Source: G963676095 sp963676095
GTDB taxonomy: Bacteria; Bacteroidota; Bacteroidia; Bacteroidales; Prolixibacteraceae
NCBI GenBank assembly: GCA_963676095.1
Contig: OY781040.1
Coordinates: forward strand, 1,736,001 to 1,800,000
Direction of reading: 5' to 3'
DNA length: 64,000 nucleotides
The notes below the pieces were generated by a model. It saw nothing but the letters and a program-made list of their open reading frames with translations. It did no database searches and was not told the origin of the DNA. Shown piece after piece: positions 8,248 to 17,007 of the stretch. Within the stretch, counting starts at the first letter, position 1, and each line of letters begins with the position of its first letter. A program made the translations under genes and the position numbers.

Positions 8248-9792
8248 ATGTCGCTGAAACGAAATATCCTGGACCTCAGGAAAAGAAAAGATGAGGTTCT
8301 CAAGGGTGGTGGCGAAAAGGCCATAGAGAAACAGGTCGCGATGGGAAAACTTACCGCGAGGGAGCGTATTCAGTATATCCTGGATAAAGGTTCTTTCCAC
8401 GAATATGATATGTTCGTTGAACATGTCGCCCGCGATTTCGACATGGACAAAATGAAGCTGAATGGTGACGGAGTCATCATCGGCACAGGAACAATTGACG
8501 GATCGCCTGTCTGTATTTTTGCACAGGACTTTACTGTTGCAGGAGGCTCTCTCGGGTTAATGCATGCCCGTAAGATCACAAAAATAATGGATCATGCGCT
8601 AAAAATGAGGGTCCCCCTTATCGGCATCAACGATTCCGGAGGTGCACGTATCCAGGAAGGGGTCAACTCGCTGGCCGGCTATGGCGAAATCTTCTTCAGG
8701 AATACCCTTTCTTCAGGGGTAATTCCGCAGATATCTGTGATCCTTGGCCCATGTGCCGGTGGTGCTGTCTATTCCCCGGCCCTGACAGATTTTGTTTTCG
8801 TTGTTAACAATATCTCTAAAATGTTTATCACAGGACCTGGGGTAATTAAAACCGTTTTGGGAGAAGAAATATCCATGGAAGATCTGGGTGGAGCTAAAGT
8901 TCATGCCGAAATTACCGGCAATGCCCACTTCTATGCTGAAAGTGAACTGGAATGCTTCCAGCAAATCAAAAAACTGATCTCATATATTCCGTGGAACAAC
9001 AGACAAAAGGCAAAAACACTCGAACCGGCAAATCCAACGTTCAAGAAGAAAATCGAGGACATTGTTCCATCAGATCCCAAGATGCCTTATGATATCAGGG
9101 ATATTATCATGGCAATTACCGACAAGTCGGAATTCTTTGAAATTATGGAATATTTCGCACCAAACGTGGTAATCGGGTTTGGACGTATGGACGGGGAAAC
9201 AATAGGTTTTGTTGCAAACCAGCCAAAAGTAATGGCAGGGGTGCTTGACTGTGACAGTTCTGACAAAGCGGCCCGCTTCATCCGCTATTGCGATGCATTC
9301 AATATCCCGATTATTACACTGGAAGATCTACCGGGTTATCTGCCGGGAGTCGACCAGGAACACGCAGGCGTAATCCGTCATGGTGCTAAAATCCTCTATG
9401 CCTACAGTGAAGCGACTGTCCCCAAAATTACTGTCATTATTCGCAAGGCATACGGAGGAGGATATATTGCAATGAACTCACGTCACCTGCGCGCTGACTT
9501 TGTATTTGCATGGCCAACTGCAGAGATTGCCGTAATGGGACCGGAAGGGGCTGCCAATATTGTATTCCGGAAAGAAATTGCCGAAGCAGAAGATCCTGAG
9601 GCCATGCGTCAGCAAAAGATCCAGGAATATAAAGAAAAGTTTGCCAACCCTTATGTCGCCGCAGCGAGAGGTTATATTGATGAAGTGATTGAACCGGAAG
9701 AAACAAGAAAGCTTTTACTTCATGCATTAAAGGTATCTGCAAACAAATCTGTTTCGGGACCTTCAAAGAAACATGGAATTCCACCGTTTTAA
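8248..9792 (+). CDS. Acyl-CoA carboxylase beta subunit (propionyl/methylmalonyl-CoA carboxyltransferase)
   Basis: The 514-residue product is a full-length carboxyltransferase of the AccD/PccB/MmdA family. It has the N-terminal KLTARERIQYILDKGSF, the oxyanion-forming GGARIQEGVNSLAGYGEIF in the first crotonase fold, and the second-half motif RKAYGGGYIAMNSRHLRADF. In Bacteroidota this gene with a downstream biotin carrier belongs to the propionyl-CoA carboxylase or methylmalonyl-CoA decarboxylase of the succinate-propionate route, which connects to B12 through methylmalonyl-CoA mutase. A biotin-carrier gene follows after 18 bases. The biotin carboxylase or membrane decarboxylase partner is not nearby, so I leave the substrate open. 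Confidence 0.92.
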   Translation: MSLKRNILDLRKRKDEVLKGGGEKAIEKQVAMGKLTARERIQYILDKGSFHEYDMFVEHVARDFDMDKMKLNGDGVIIGTGTIDGSPVCIFAQDFTVAGGSLGLMHARKITKIMDHALKMRVPLIGINDSGGARIQEGVNSLAGYGEIFFRNTLSSGVIPQISVILGPCAGGAVYSPALTDFVFVVNNISKMFITGPGVIKTVLGEEISMEDLGGAKVHAEITGNAHFYAESELECFQQIKKLISYIPWNNRQKAKTLEPANPTFKKKIEDIVPSDPKMPYDIRDIIMAITDKSEFFEIMEYFAPNVVIGFGRMDGETIGFVANQPKVMAGVLDCDSSDKAARFIRYCDAFNIPIITLEDLPGYLPGVDQEHAGVIRHGAKILYAYSEATVPKITVIIRKAYGGGYIAMNSRHLRADFVFAWPTAEIAVMGPEGAANIVFRKEIAEAEDPEAMRQQKIQEYKEKFANPYVAAARGYIDEVIEPEETRKLLLHALKVSANKSVSGPSKKHGIPPF

Positions 9793-9810
9793 TTTGAAAG
9801 GATAAATGTT

Positions 9811-10134
9811 ATGGAAGAAGAAAAATACGAAACGATCATTGTTCACAGTGCCGTTTACAAAACAGAATACACCAATAAATACAGAAACCGGCCGAAATGG
9901 GAAAAACCTGATGAAAATCAGATCCACTCATTTATTCCGGGAACCGTGATCAAATTACTTGTGAAACCTGGAGATCAGGTAAAAGAAGGAGGATCCCTTC
10001 TTATTCTCGAGGCAATGAAAATGAATAATAATGTTCAGATGCCATTCGATGGCAAAATTGTTTCTGTGAATGTCAAAGAAGGGGACAGAATTCCTAAAAA
10101 ATTTCTTATGCTTGAAATAGCACCACTTCAATAA
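9811..10134 (+). CDS. Biotin carboxyl carrier protein
   Basis: The 107-residue product has a C-terminal biotinyl domain (about residues 38-106) with the biotin-acceptor motif LEAMKMNNN; the lysine is K70. The N-terminal 35 residues are charged and lack the long Ala/Pro linker often seen in decarboxylase gamma subunits. It carries carboxyl-biotin between the carboxylase active sites and belongs with the carboxyltransferase 18 bases upstream. A strong terminator directly after it closes a two-gene operon. Confidence 0.93.
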   Translation: MEEEKYETIIVHSAVYKTEYTNKYRNRPKWEKPDENQIHSFIPGTVIKLLVKPGDQVKEGGSLLILEAMKMNNNVQMPFDGKIVSVNVKEGDRIPKKFLMLEIAPLQ

Positions 10135-10140
10135 ATACTT

Positions 10141-10164
10141 AAGGGGCCTTATAGGCCCCTTTTT
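10141..10164 (+). terminator. Rho-independent terminator after biotin carrier gene
   Basis: AAGGGGCC (10141-10148), loop TTATA and GGCCCCTT (10154-10161) form an 8-bp stem. The T-run at 10160-10164 begins within the 3' arm. It begins 7 bases after the stop codon. Confidence 0.9.
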
Positions 10165-10269
10165 CACAATCTTACCCCTCTTAATAATCTGCGTTCCCTA
10201 AACTACAATAATAAACAATAAAAAAATATTCTTGTTTAATCATTTTCAGAAACGGAATAATACAAAGAG

Positions 10270-11082
10270 TTACAATCCTTGTCTGAATATCTTGTATTCA
10301 GGAGGAAAGAACTGCTCAAGGGTTCTCTTTTCAGACCTGAAAAGTCCAAAAACAGAGGAACCGCTTCCGGACATCAGGGCAAAATAAGCACCCTGTTCAT
10401 ATAAAACCTGTTTTACTTTTTCCACCTCAGGATACCTTTCAAAAACGTAACGCTCAAACTGGTTCAGGATATTGCCTTTCCATCTGGTTACTGGAAAGTC
10501 AATCAATCCTTTTAAGGAAAGACGGCTTTTCTGCGGAACAATATTCCTGTAAGCCTCAGCAGTGGAAATATGCACCGGAGGCTTGACCATAATCAAGGAA
10601 TAATTTTTAAGATCAATATCGACATCTTCCATGATCTCTCCCCGGCCAGTCGCAAAAACAGGCTTCCCATACAAAAAGAAGGGGCAATCGCTACCCAAAG
10701 AAAGAGCATATTCAAAAAGCTTTTCCTTACTGACATTCAGATCAAACAGGTCATTAAGGAGCATCAACATATATGCACCGTCAGAAGACCCCCCTCCAAG
10801 ACCTGCCCCTGTCGGTATATTCTTGTGCAGATGAATCTTAACAGGAGGGAGACTATAATCCGATCTTACCAGCTCGTATGCTTTTACAACAAGATTTTGG
10901 TCCGGAGTTCCTTCAACCCCAAGCCCGCTCATTTCAAAACTAAAGGATTCCGATTCAACAACCTCCAGGGCATCTCTTATTTGAATAGGATAAAAAATAG
11001 TTTCAAGATTATGAAATCCATCAGGACGTTTCCCGGTAACCTGAAGTCCAATGTTAATTTTTGAAATCGGATATACAATCAT
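10270..11082 (-). CDS. ispE: 4-diphosphocytidyl-2-C-methyl-D-erythritol kinase
   Basis: I choose the ATG at 11082, giving 270 residues that begin MIVYPISKINIGLQVTGKRPDG, the conserved IspE start; the open frame extends to 11160 but would only add residues overlapping gcvP. The GHMP-kinase ATP motif is PTGAGLGGGSSDGAYML, and the C-terminal motif ALMSGSGSSVFGLF is present. IspE phosphorylates CDP-methylerythritol in the non-mevalonate isoprenoid pathway, so this organism uses the MEP route. It starts 13 bases after gcvP on the same strand and is probably cotranscribed. Confidence 0.95.
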   Translation of the reverse strand: MIVYPISKINIGLQVTGKRPDGFHNLETIFYPIQIRDALEVVESESFSFEMSGLGVEGTPDQNLVVKAYELVRSDYSLPPVKIHLHKNIPTGAGLGGGSSDGAYMLMLLNDLFDLNVSKEKLFEYALSLGSDCPFFLYGKPVFATGRGEIMEDVDIDLKNYSLIMVKPPVHISTAEAYRNIVPQKSRLSLKGLIDFPVTRWKGNILNQFERYVFERYPEVEKVKQVLYEQGAYFALMSGSGSSVFGLFRSEKRTLEQFFPPEYKIFRQGL

Positions 11083-11095
11083 AAGTATTGTCTTA

Positions 11096-13960
11096 TTATT
11101 GGTAACTTTCGGTCGGACCGCAGGTGCAAACAAGATTTCTGTCGCCATAAGCATCGTCAATCCGTCCCACAGGTGGCCAGTATTTATTTTCCCGCAACCA
11201 TTTTGCAGGGAAAGCGGCCATCTGCCTCGTATAAGGATGGTTCCAGATATCGGATGTTACAGCTTCCGCCGTATGCGGGGCATTACGCAAAGGATTGTCC
11301 GTTTTATCTGTTTTACCTTCCACGATATCCTGTATTTCCTGATAAATAAGTTTCAATGCTTCAATAAAACGGTCCAGTTCCTGTTTCGATTCGCTTTCAG
11401 TGGGCTCCACCATCAACGTGCCATGTACCGGAAAAGAAAGGGTTGGCGCATGAAAACCATAATCCATCAGGCGTTTTGCAATATCGGCCTCTGTAATCCC
11501 CGATCCCGCTTTAAGATGACGACACTCAAGGATCATCTCATGAGCGACACGTCCCTTTTCTCCGGTATACAGTACGCCATAGCTATCTTTTAACGAACAG
11601 GCAATATAATTTGCATTCAGGATAGCTATCTCTGTGGCCTTTTTCAACCCGTCGGCACCAAGCATTTTGATATAGCCATAAGTAATGGGCAACACGGAAG
11701 CGCTTCCCCAAGGAGCAGCAGACACTGCTGTAATTCCAATATGCCCGTTATTCATAACCGGATGGGAAGGAAGGAAGCCGACCAGGTGTTCTGCCGCAGC
11801 AATAGGACCGACTCCCGGTCCGCCGCCGCCATGAGGTATTGCAAATGTTTTATGGAGGTTCAGGTGGCAGATATCAGCACCAATACGTCTTGGATTAGTC
11901 ACCCCAACCTGTGCATTCATATTGGCACCATCCATATAAACCTGCCCGCCAAACCGGTGGATGATCTTACACATTTCCACAATCGACGACTCAAAAACGC
12001 CATGGGTGGAAGGATAGGTAACCATAAAGGCCGCCAGCGTATCCTTGTATTCTTCTGCCTTCTGACGTAAAGCTTCCACATCAATATTTCCGCGGTCATC
12101 ACAGGGGATAACAACGACCTTCATACCAGCCATAACGGCACTGGCGGGATTGGTCCCGTGAGCAGAAGAAGGAATAAGGACAACATTTCGCTTCCCGTCA
12201 CCTCTGCTCAAGTGGTAAGCACGTATTACCATAAGACCTGCATATTCTCCGGCAGCCCCGCTGTTCGGCTGAAGACTGACATCGGCAAACCCGGTGATCT
12301 CGGCTAAATCACGTCTTAGCTCTTCCATCATCTCCTGATAACCACGTGCCTGATTCTTAGGAACAAAAGGATGGATACCCCCAAACTCGATCCAGCTCAG
12401 GGGGAGCATTTCAGTCGCTGCGTTCAGCTTCATGGTGCACGATCCCAGTGAGATCATCGAATGAACCAGAGATATATCCTTATGTTCCAGCCGTTTTATA
12501 TAACGGACCATCTCTGTCTCGGAACGGTACTTATTGAACACTTCCTGCTGCATAAAGGCTGAAGTGCGTACCTTATCTTTCGAAATGGAACAAACCTCAG
12601 GGTAACTGGTAATTTTTGGATAAGGTTTGTTTGCGGCTTTGGCAAAGACCTCGATAATCCAGTTAATATCATCAAGATTTGTTGTTTCGTCAATACTTAA
12701 CCCTATCTCCCCGTTTTCTAGATAGCGAAAATTCATTTCCAGCTCAAGAGAAAGCCATTCGATATCCTCACATTTTACATATTTAGGCAAAACAAAGCGG
12801 ACAGTATCAAAATAATCCTTATTCATTTGTTCATATCCCAGAGCGGTAATTTCCTTTTCAAGTAAAACCGCAATGCAGTGGATCCTCTCAGCAATCTGCC
12901 TGATCCCTTCAGGGCCATGATAAACGCCATAGAAACCAGCCATCGTAGCCAGTAAAGCCTGAGCCGTGCAAATATTCGAAGTAGCTTTTTCCCTTTTTAT
13001 ATGTTGTTCCCTGGTTTGCAAAGCCATTCTAAGTGCCCTGTTGCCATGCTGGTCTTTTGAAATGCCGATAATCCGTCCCGGCAGACTCCGTTTAAATTCA
13101 TCACGGGCGGCATAGAAGGCGGCATGTGGACCTCCATACCCCATTGGTACCCCAAAACGCTGAGAACTGCCAAAAACGATATCAGCTCCCCATTCCCCGG
13201 GAGGTACCAAAATTGCAAGACTCAACAAATCGGCAGCAACAGCCAGTTTTGCATCTCCTGCATGGGCTTTTTCCGCAAGGCCTGCATAAGAGACCACTTC
13301 TCCGTTTGAGTTTGGATATTGTACAATAGCTCCGATTACTTCTTCTGTAAAATTGAAACTGGAAGCATCCCCGATTCTCAGTTCAATATTCAACGGGACA
13401 GCCCTGGTTTTCAAAACGTCGAGCGTCTGAGGCCACAGAAATGAGTCGACCAGTACCACATTGGCATTAGCCTGAACCTTTTTCCTGGACCGGATATTGT
13501 GCATCATAATCATCGCCTCTGCCGCAGCTGTAGCTTCATCCAAAAGTGATGCATTGGCGAGATCCATTGCTGTAAGTTCGGTAATCATTGTCTGGAAATT
13601 CAATAATGCTTCCAGACGTCCCTGTGAAATTTCAGCCTGATACGGCGTATATGAAGTGTACCAGACAGGATTCTCAAGCACGTTACGCAAAATAACCGCC
13701 GGGGTAATCGTATCATAATAGCCCATACCGATATAGGTATTGAACACTTTATTCTTTTTTGCCAGGCCCAGAATTTTCCTGTAGTACTGCCGCTCTGTCA
13801 AACCATCTTCAAGGTTTAAAGGTTTTTCCAAACGTATACCTTCGGGAACTGTCTGGTCGATCAGTTCATCCAGCGAAAAGACCCCGATCGTCTCGAGCAT
13901 CTCTTTGATATCATGCTCGCGGGGCCCGATATGACGGGCCTCAAATTTATCACTTGCCAT
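11096..13960 (-). CDS. gcvP: Glycine dehydrogenase (decarboxylating), P-protein
   Basis: The 954-residue product is a single-chain (fused alpha/beta) P-protein. It has the N-terminal RHIGPREHDIKEML, YIGMGYYDTITPAVILRNV, and in the second half SLGSCTMKLNAATEM and the pyridoxal-phosphate lysine region HLNLHKTFAIPHGGGGPGVG. It decarboxylates glycine and passes the aminomethyl group to the lipoyl arm of the H-protein in the glycine cleavage system. The T-, H- and L-proteins are not in this window. The gene is followed closely by ispE, with no obvious functional link. Confidence 0.97.
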   Translation of the reverse strand: MASDKFEARHIGPREHDIKEMLETIGVFSLDELIDQTVPEGIRLEKPLNLEDGLTERQYYRKILGLAKKNKVFNTYIGMGYYDTITPAVILRNVLENPVWYTSYTPYQAEISQGRLEALLNFQTMITELTAMDLANASLLDEATAAAEAMIMMHNIRSRKKVQANANVVLVDSFLWPQTLDVLKTRAVPLNIELRIGDASSFNFTEEVIGAIVQYPNSNGEVVSYAGLAEKAHAGDAKLAVAADLLSLAILVPPGEWGADIVFGSSQRFGVPMGYGGPHAAFYAARDEFKRSLPGRIIGISKDQHGNRALRMALQTREQHIKREKATSNICTAQALLATMAGFYGVYHGPEGIRQIAERIHCIAVLLEKEITALGYEQMNKDYFDTVRFVLPKYVKCEDIEWLSLELEMNFRYLENGEIGLSIDETTNLDDINWIIEVFAKAANKPYPKITSYPEVCSISKDKVRTSAFMQQEVFNKYRSETEMVRYIKRLEHKDISLVHSMISLGSCTMKLNAATEMLPLSWIEFGGIHPFVPKNQARGYQEMMEELRRDLAEITGFADVSLQPNSGAAGEYAGLMVIRAYHLSRGDGKRNVVLIPSSAHGTNPASAVMAGMKVVVIPCDDRGNIDVEALRQKAEEYKDTLAAFMVTYPSTHGVFESSIVEMCKIIHRFGGQVYMDGANMNAQVGVTNPRRIGADICHLNLHKTFAIPHGGGGPGVGPIAAAEHLVGFLPSHPVMNNGHIGITAVSAAPWGSASVLPITYGYIKMLGADGLKKATEIAILNANYIACSLKDSYGVLYTGEKGRVAHEMILECRHLKAGSGITEADIAKRLMDYGFHAPTLSFPVHGTLMVEPTESESKQELDRFIEALKLIYQEIQDIVEGKTDKTDNPLRNAPHTAEAVTSDIWNHPYTRQMAAFPAKWLRENKYWPPVGRIDDAYGDRNLVCTCGPTESYQ

Positions 13961-14042
13961 TATTTATTTTTTATATCTGTTATATTCTCAGGAAGGGCAA
14001 TAATACACTCTATTTAAAATGAAAAAAATGACTTTTAACGGA

Positions 14043-14687
14043 TTATTTCTCCTTTAAATAGGGATTGAATTCTTTTTCAAACCCAATACTCGTTTCCGGG
14101 CCATGGCCACTGTAAACAACTGTATCCCATGGTAAAACCATCAATTTCCGTTTAATATTGTCCACCAATTGTTCATAGTTCCCCTTTGGCAGATCGGTTC
14201 GCCCGATACTTCCATAAAAAAGAGCGTCTCCGGCCAACAGAAATTTTTGTCCCGGATGGTAAAAAACCAGGCTTCCCGGGGCATGTCCCGGCACATGGAG
14301 GATATTGAGGGAAGAGTTTCCAAAATCCAGGTTCTCCCCCTCCTTCAGAAACCGATCGGGAGGATCAACTGGTTCGACCGGGACACCAAAAAAATCGCCC
14401 TGCACAACAGCCTGTTTTACCAGAAAAACGTCTTCTTCATGTATAAAAAAGGGAATATTGTAATGCGACCTGCAGAATGTTATCCCCAGTATGTGATCGA
14501 AATGACAATGCGTATTAGCCAGAAAAACCGGGTTAAGCTTTTCCTTTTCAATAAATTCTGTCAATTCTTCCCTTTCATAATCGAAATAACATCCCGCATC
14601 TATAATTATACAGTCGCCAGTTTCATCGTACAACACATAGGTGTTTTCCTGAAGTGGGTTAAATGTAAATTTTTTAATTTGTATCAT
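14043..14687 (-). CDS. MBL-fold metallo-hydrolase, glyoxalase II-like
   Basis: The 214-residue product has the metallo-beta-lactamase motif NTHCHFDHILG (metal ligands H60, H62, D64 and H65). It also has HVPGHAPGSLVFY (third His), LLAGDALFYGSIGRTDLP (bridging Asp) and VYSGHGPETSIGFEKEFNPY (last His). The pattern matches YcbL/GloB-like hydrolases of about 210 residues that lack the glyoxalase II C-terminal domain. Likely substrates are thioesters such as S-lactoylglutathione or a related thiol, but this is inferred. The gene lies 7 bases downstream of pcm and is cotranscribed with it. Confidence 0.9.
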   Translation of the reverse strand: MIQIKKFTFNPLQENTYVLYDETGDCIIIDAGCYFDYEREELTEFIEKEKLNPVFLANTHCHFDHILGITFCRSHYNIPFFIHEEDVFLVKQAVVQGDFFGVPVEPVDPPDRFLKEGENLDFGNSSLNILHVPGHAPGSLVFYHPGQKFLLAGDALFYGSIGRTDLPKGNYEQLVDNIKRKLMVLPWDTVVYSGHGPETSIGFEKEFNPYLKEK

Positions 14688-14694
14688 CTTCTCT

Positions 14695-15345
14695 TTATTT
14701 CTCAGTACCTTTTAACATAGGAACAAATACGAATGTTCCATGCGCCTCCTTGATAAAATCGCCCTCGCCTGTTCTCACCACAATATTCATGATCTGCTTT
14801 TCAGTCGGGCCAAGGGGAATTACCATTCTTCCCCCTATTCTAAGCTGTAGCAAAAGATCCGGAGGAATTACCGGCGCCCCTGCAGTAACAACAATCTTAT
14901 CAAAAGGTCCGTATGTCGGCAATCCTTTGTAACCATCGCCATAAAAAAATTTGGGATAATAACCAATCTCCGGGAGCTGTTGCTGTACCTTTAAATACAG
15001 TTCACGTTGTCGTTCAATCGTGTATACGTTGGCGCCCATTTCAATAAGGACTGCGGCCTGGTAGCCCGACCCCGTACCAATCTCCAGAACTTTATCGTTC
15101 GGTTCTACCTGTAAAAGCATTGTTTGAAAAGCGACCGTGTATGGTTGCGAAATTGTTTGTCCGGCACCTATCGGAAATGCCTGATCCTTATAAGCAAACT
15201 GAATAAAGCTGCTTTCCATAAATAAATGACGGGGCACTCTACCGATTGCTGCCAAAACATTTTCGTCTCTAATCCCTTTAATGCGAAGACCGTCAACCAA
15301 TCTTTTTCTCAAGCCCTGATGCCTTAAACTATCCTGAGAATCCAT
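14695..15345 (-). CDS. pcm: Protein-L-isoaspartate O-methyltransferase
   Basis: The 216-residue product shows the Pcm hallmarks GAGQTISQPYTVAFQTMLL and the SAM site VLEIGTGSGYQAAVLIEMG, followed by DKIVVTAGAPVIPPDLL and GGRMVIPLG. The enzyme methylates L-isoaspartyl residues in damaged proteins so that they can be converted back to aspartate. Its length matches the family. The MBL-fold hydrolase gene follows immediately. Confidence 0.95.
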   Translation of the reverse strand: MDSQDSLRHQGLRKRLVDGLRIKGIRDENVLAAIGRVPRHLFMESSFIQFAYKDQAFPIGAGQTISQPYTVAFQTMLLQVEPNDKVLEIGTGSGYQAAVLIEMGANVYTIERQRELYLKVQQQLPEIGYYPKFFYGDGYKGLPTYGPFDKIVVTAGAPVIPPDLLLQLRIGGRMVIPLGPTEKQIMNIVVRTGEGDFIKEAHGTFVFVPMLKGTEK

Positions 15346-15490
15346 TCTGCTTTTATATCTTTTTTTTGTAAAAATAACTTAAAAAAGCGTTATCGTCACT
15401 ACTTCAAAAAACACGTTATTAACAAAAGCCGTTGAAAAGTTCTGTTGTCTGGAAAGCATTAAAATAGCAAATTATTTTTAATTTGCAACT

Positions 15491-16312
15491 ATGATCAGGA
15501 TAGGAATACTCGCGGATACTGCATCCATAAAGGATTCAGCCCGGATAATCAATCAAATTAAAGAATTAAAAGTCACAAATACTTCTTTTAATTGCACCAC
15601 GGACGAAGAGTTGTTTTGTTCGGCAGAAAGAATCATTTATGCATCAGATGCCATTTTTCTTGGTCTTGACAGACCAGCACCAGAACTGATAAAGCAAATT
15701 ATCCGAAGCGGAATGAATATTTATTTCGCAGACATCCCTGAATTGAGCGTCAAAGAAGCGGAAGAGCTAAAAAACCTGGAAAGCGAAGCAGGGTGCATTG
15801 TCCAAATTTTTAATCCTTACATTTTCGACGAGGTTAATTTAATAAATATCAAAAAATTACAGCTTCCATTTCTTATCGAAGCACAAATAAATCCGGACTC
15901 ATACATGGGATTGAAAGGACAGATTATCCGTCTGTTGCTTTTTATTGACTCACTTGATGACAGTATCTCTCCCAAAATTGAGGTATATTCCCTGGAGGAG
16001 GGAAAAGAAGGTTATGTTATAGACCTGAATTTCTCTTTCTCTTCAGGATCACTGGCACACATTGTTATTTCTCCACAAATAACCGAAGAAGAGTCTCAGT
16101 TTTACCTTTTTCAAAAAAAAGGAGGGAAACTAAGTTTCAACATAAAGCAATTTTTTAACGAAGCACGGGAACTCTCATCATTGGAACACTTCGTCAATGC
16201 AGTTTCGGGTGAACCTTCAGTGAGGATCTCCATCGATAAATTTTACCATACAACACAAATTGTGGAAGAAATAAAAGGAAAACTAAAATTGAGGGGTAGC
16301 TTTTTATTATAA
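15491..16312 (+). CDS. Hypothetical protein, possibly degenerate oxidoreductase-like fold
   Basis: This 273-residue soluble protein has no signal peptide or membrane helix. The first 120 residues look like an alternating beta-alpha fold (MIRIGILADTASIKDSARII, AIFLGLDRPAPELIKQIIRSG, IYFADIPELSVKEAEEL), reminiscent of the Rossmann half of Gfo/Idh-type proteins. There is no clear GxGxxG nucleotide loop and no recognisable EKP motif. The C-terminal part contains several beta-strand-like stretches. It ends directly abutting the convergent DUF4294 gene with no spacer. I do not recognise a function. Confidence 0.7.
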   Translation: MIRIGILADTASIKDSARIINQIKELKVTNTSFNCTTDEELFCSAERIIYASDAIFLGLDRPAPELIKQIIRSGMNIYFADIPELSVKEAEELKNLESEAGCIVQIFNPYIFDEVNLINIKKLQLPFLIEAQINPDSYMGLKGQIIRLLLFIDSLDDSISPKIEVYSLEEGKEGYVIDLNFSFSSGSLAHIVISPQITEEESQFYLFQKKGGKLSFNIKQFFNEARELSSLEHFVNAVSGEPSVRISIDKFYHTTQIVEEIKGKLKLRGSFLL

Positions 16313-16900
16313 TTATATGACCCCGGTATCTATAAAATAAATGATCCGCTCAATCATTCTGTCTTCAACAACAGGATCATATTCTTGTTTCAGATCATTT
16401 CCAAATAACCTGGCCACACCCTGCCATAAAAATGCAGAAAGCCCTCCTTTGAGATCCCTGATCAGTTCATACGAAGTGTGTTTTGTTTCCCGGTCTATCA
16501 ACTTGATTAATATCCTGCCTTCCGATATAGAAAGCTTTTTCAGTTGGGGGCCATACTCATCGAACAGTTTTTTTTCTGCTTGTCTGACATACTGACGCCG
16601 GAGTTTCGGATCATTAGTGGCAACATATTTCGCATCATACTCATGCAAAAGTTCGGCTGCTTTCTTCGCGTATGGATATACCTTTTTTACTTTACGGGCA
16701 AGACGCCAAAATTTCCGGACATCATGGTGGGTCTGAAGGAACCGCTGAGGCCTGACAATAACGGGGTTTAACTCCACATGGGCCAGTGTATCCCCTTCCT
16801 CGGTCACCGTCCCCACATAGACATTTGTTTTTAATTCCTGGGCACTTACTTCCAAAGACAACCCAAAAATCAGGCTTATTATGAAAATCAATGCTCGCAT
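16313..16900 (-). CDS. DUF4294 family exported protein
   Basis: The 195-residue product starts with a signal peptide (MRALIFIISLIFGLSLEVSAQ). It contains VRPQRFLQTHHDVRKFWRL, KVKKVYPYAKKAAELL, RILIKLIDRETKHTSYELI and ARLFGNDLKQEYDP, the conserved core of DUF4294, a family I know only from Bacteroidota. The many basic and aromatic residues suggest an interaction with envelope components, but the function is unknown. It is convergent with the preceding hypothetical gene, the two stops being adjacent. Confidence 0.88.
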   Translation of the reverse strand: MRALIFIISLIFGLSLEVSAQELKTNVYVGTVTEEGDTLAHVELNPVIVRPQRFLQTHHDVRKFWRLARKVKKVYPYAKKAAELLHEYDAKYVATNDPKLRRQYVRQAEKKLFDEYGPQLKKLSISEGRILIKLIDRETKHTSYELIRDLKGGLSAFLWQGVARLFGNDLKQEYDPVVEDRMIERIIYFIDTGVI

Positions 16901-17007
16901 TTCTCATGCGAAGATAATATGTTATTAAACTAAAACGGACAAAATACGATAAGAATTATCTATCCGTACTTAGTTATTATCTTTACAAAAATTTAGAAAA
17001 GGGTATT

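Noticed and set aside
11051..11593. Plus-strand frame of 180 codons
   Set aside because: Antisense to gcvP, whose motifs are strong and continuous.
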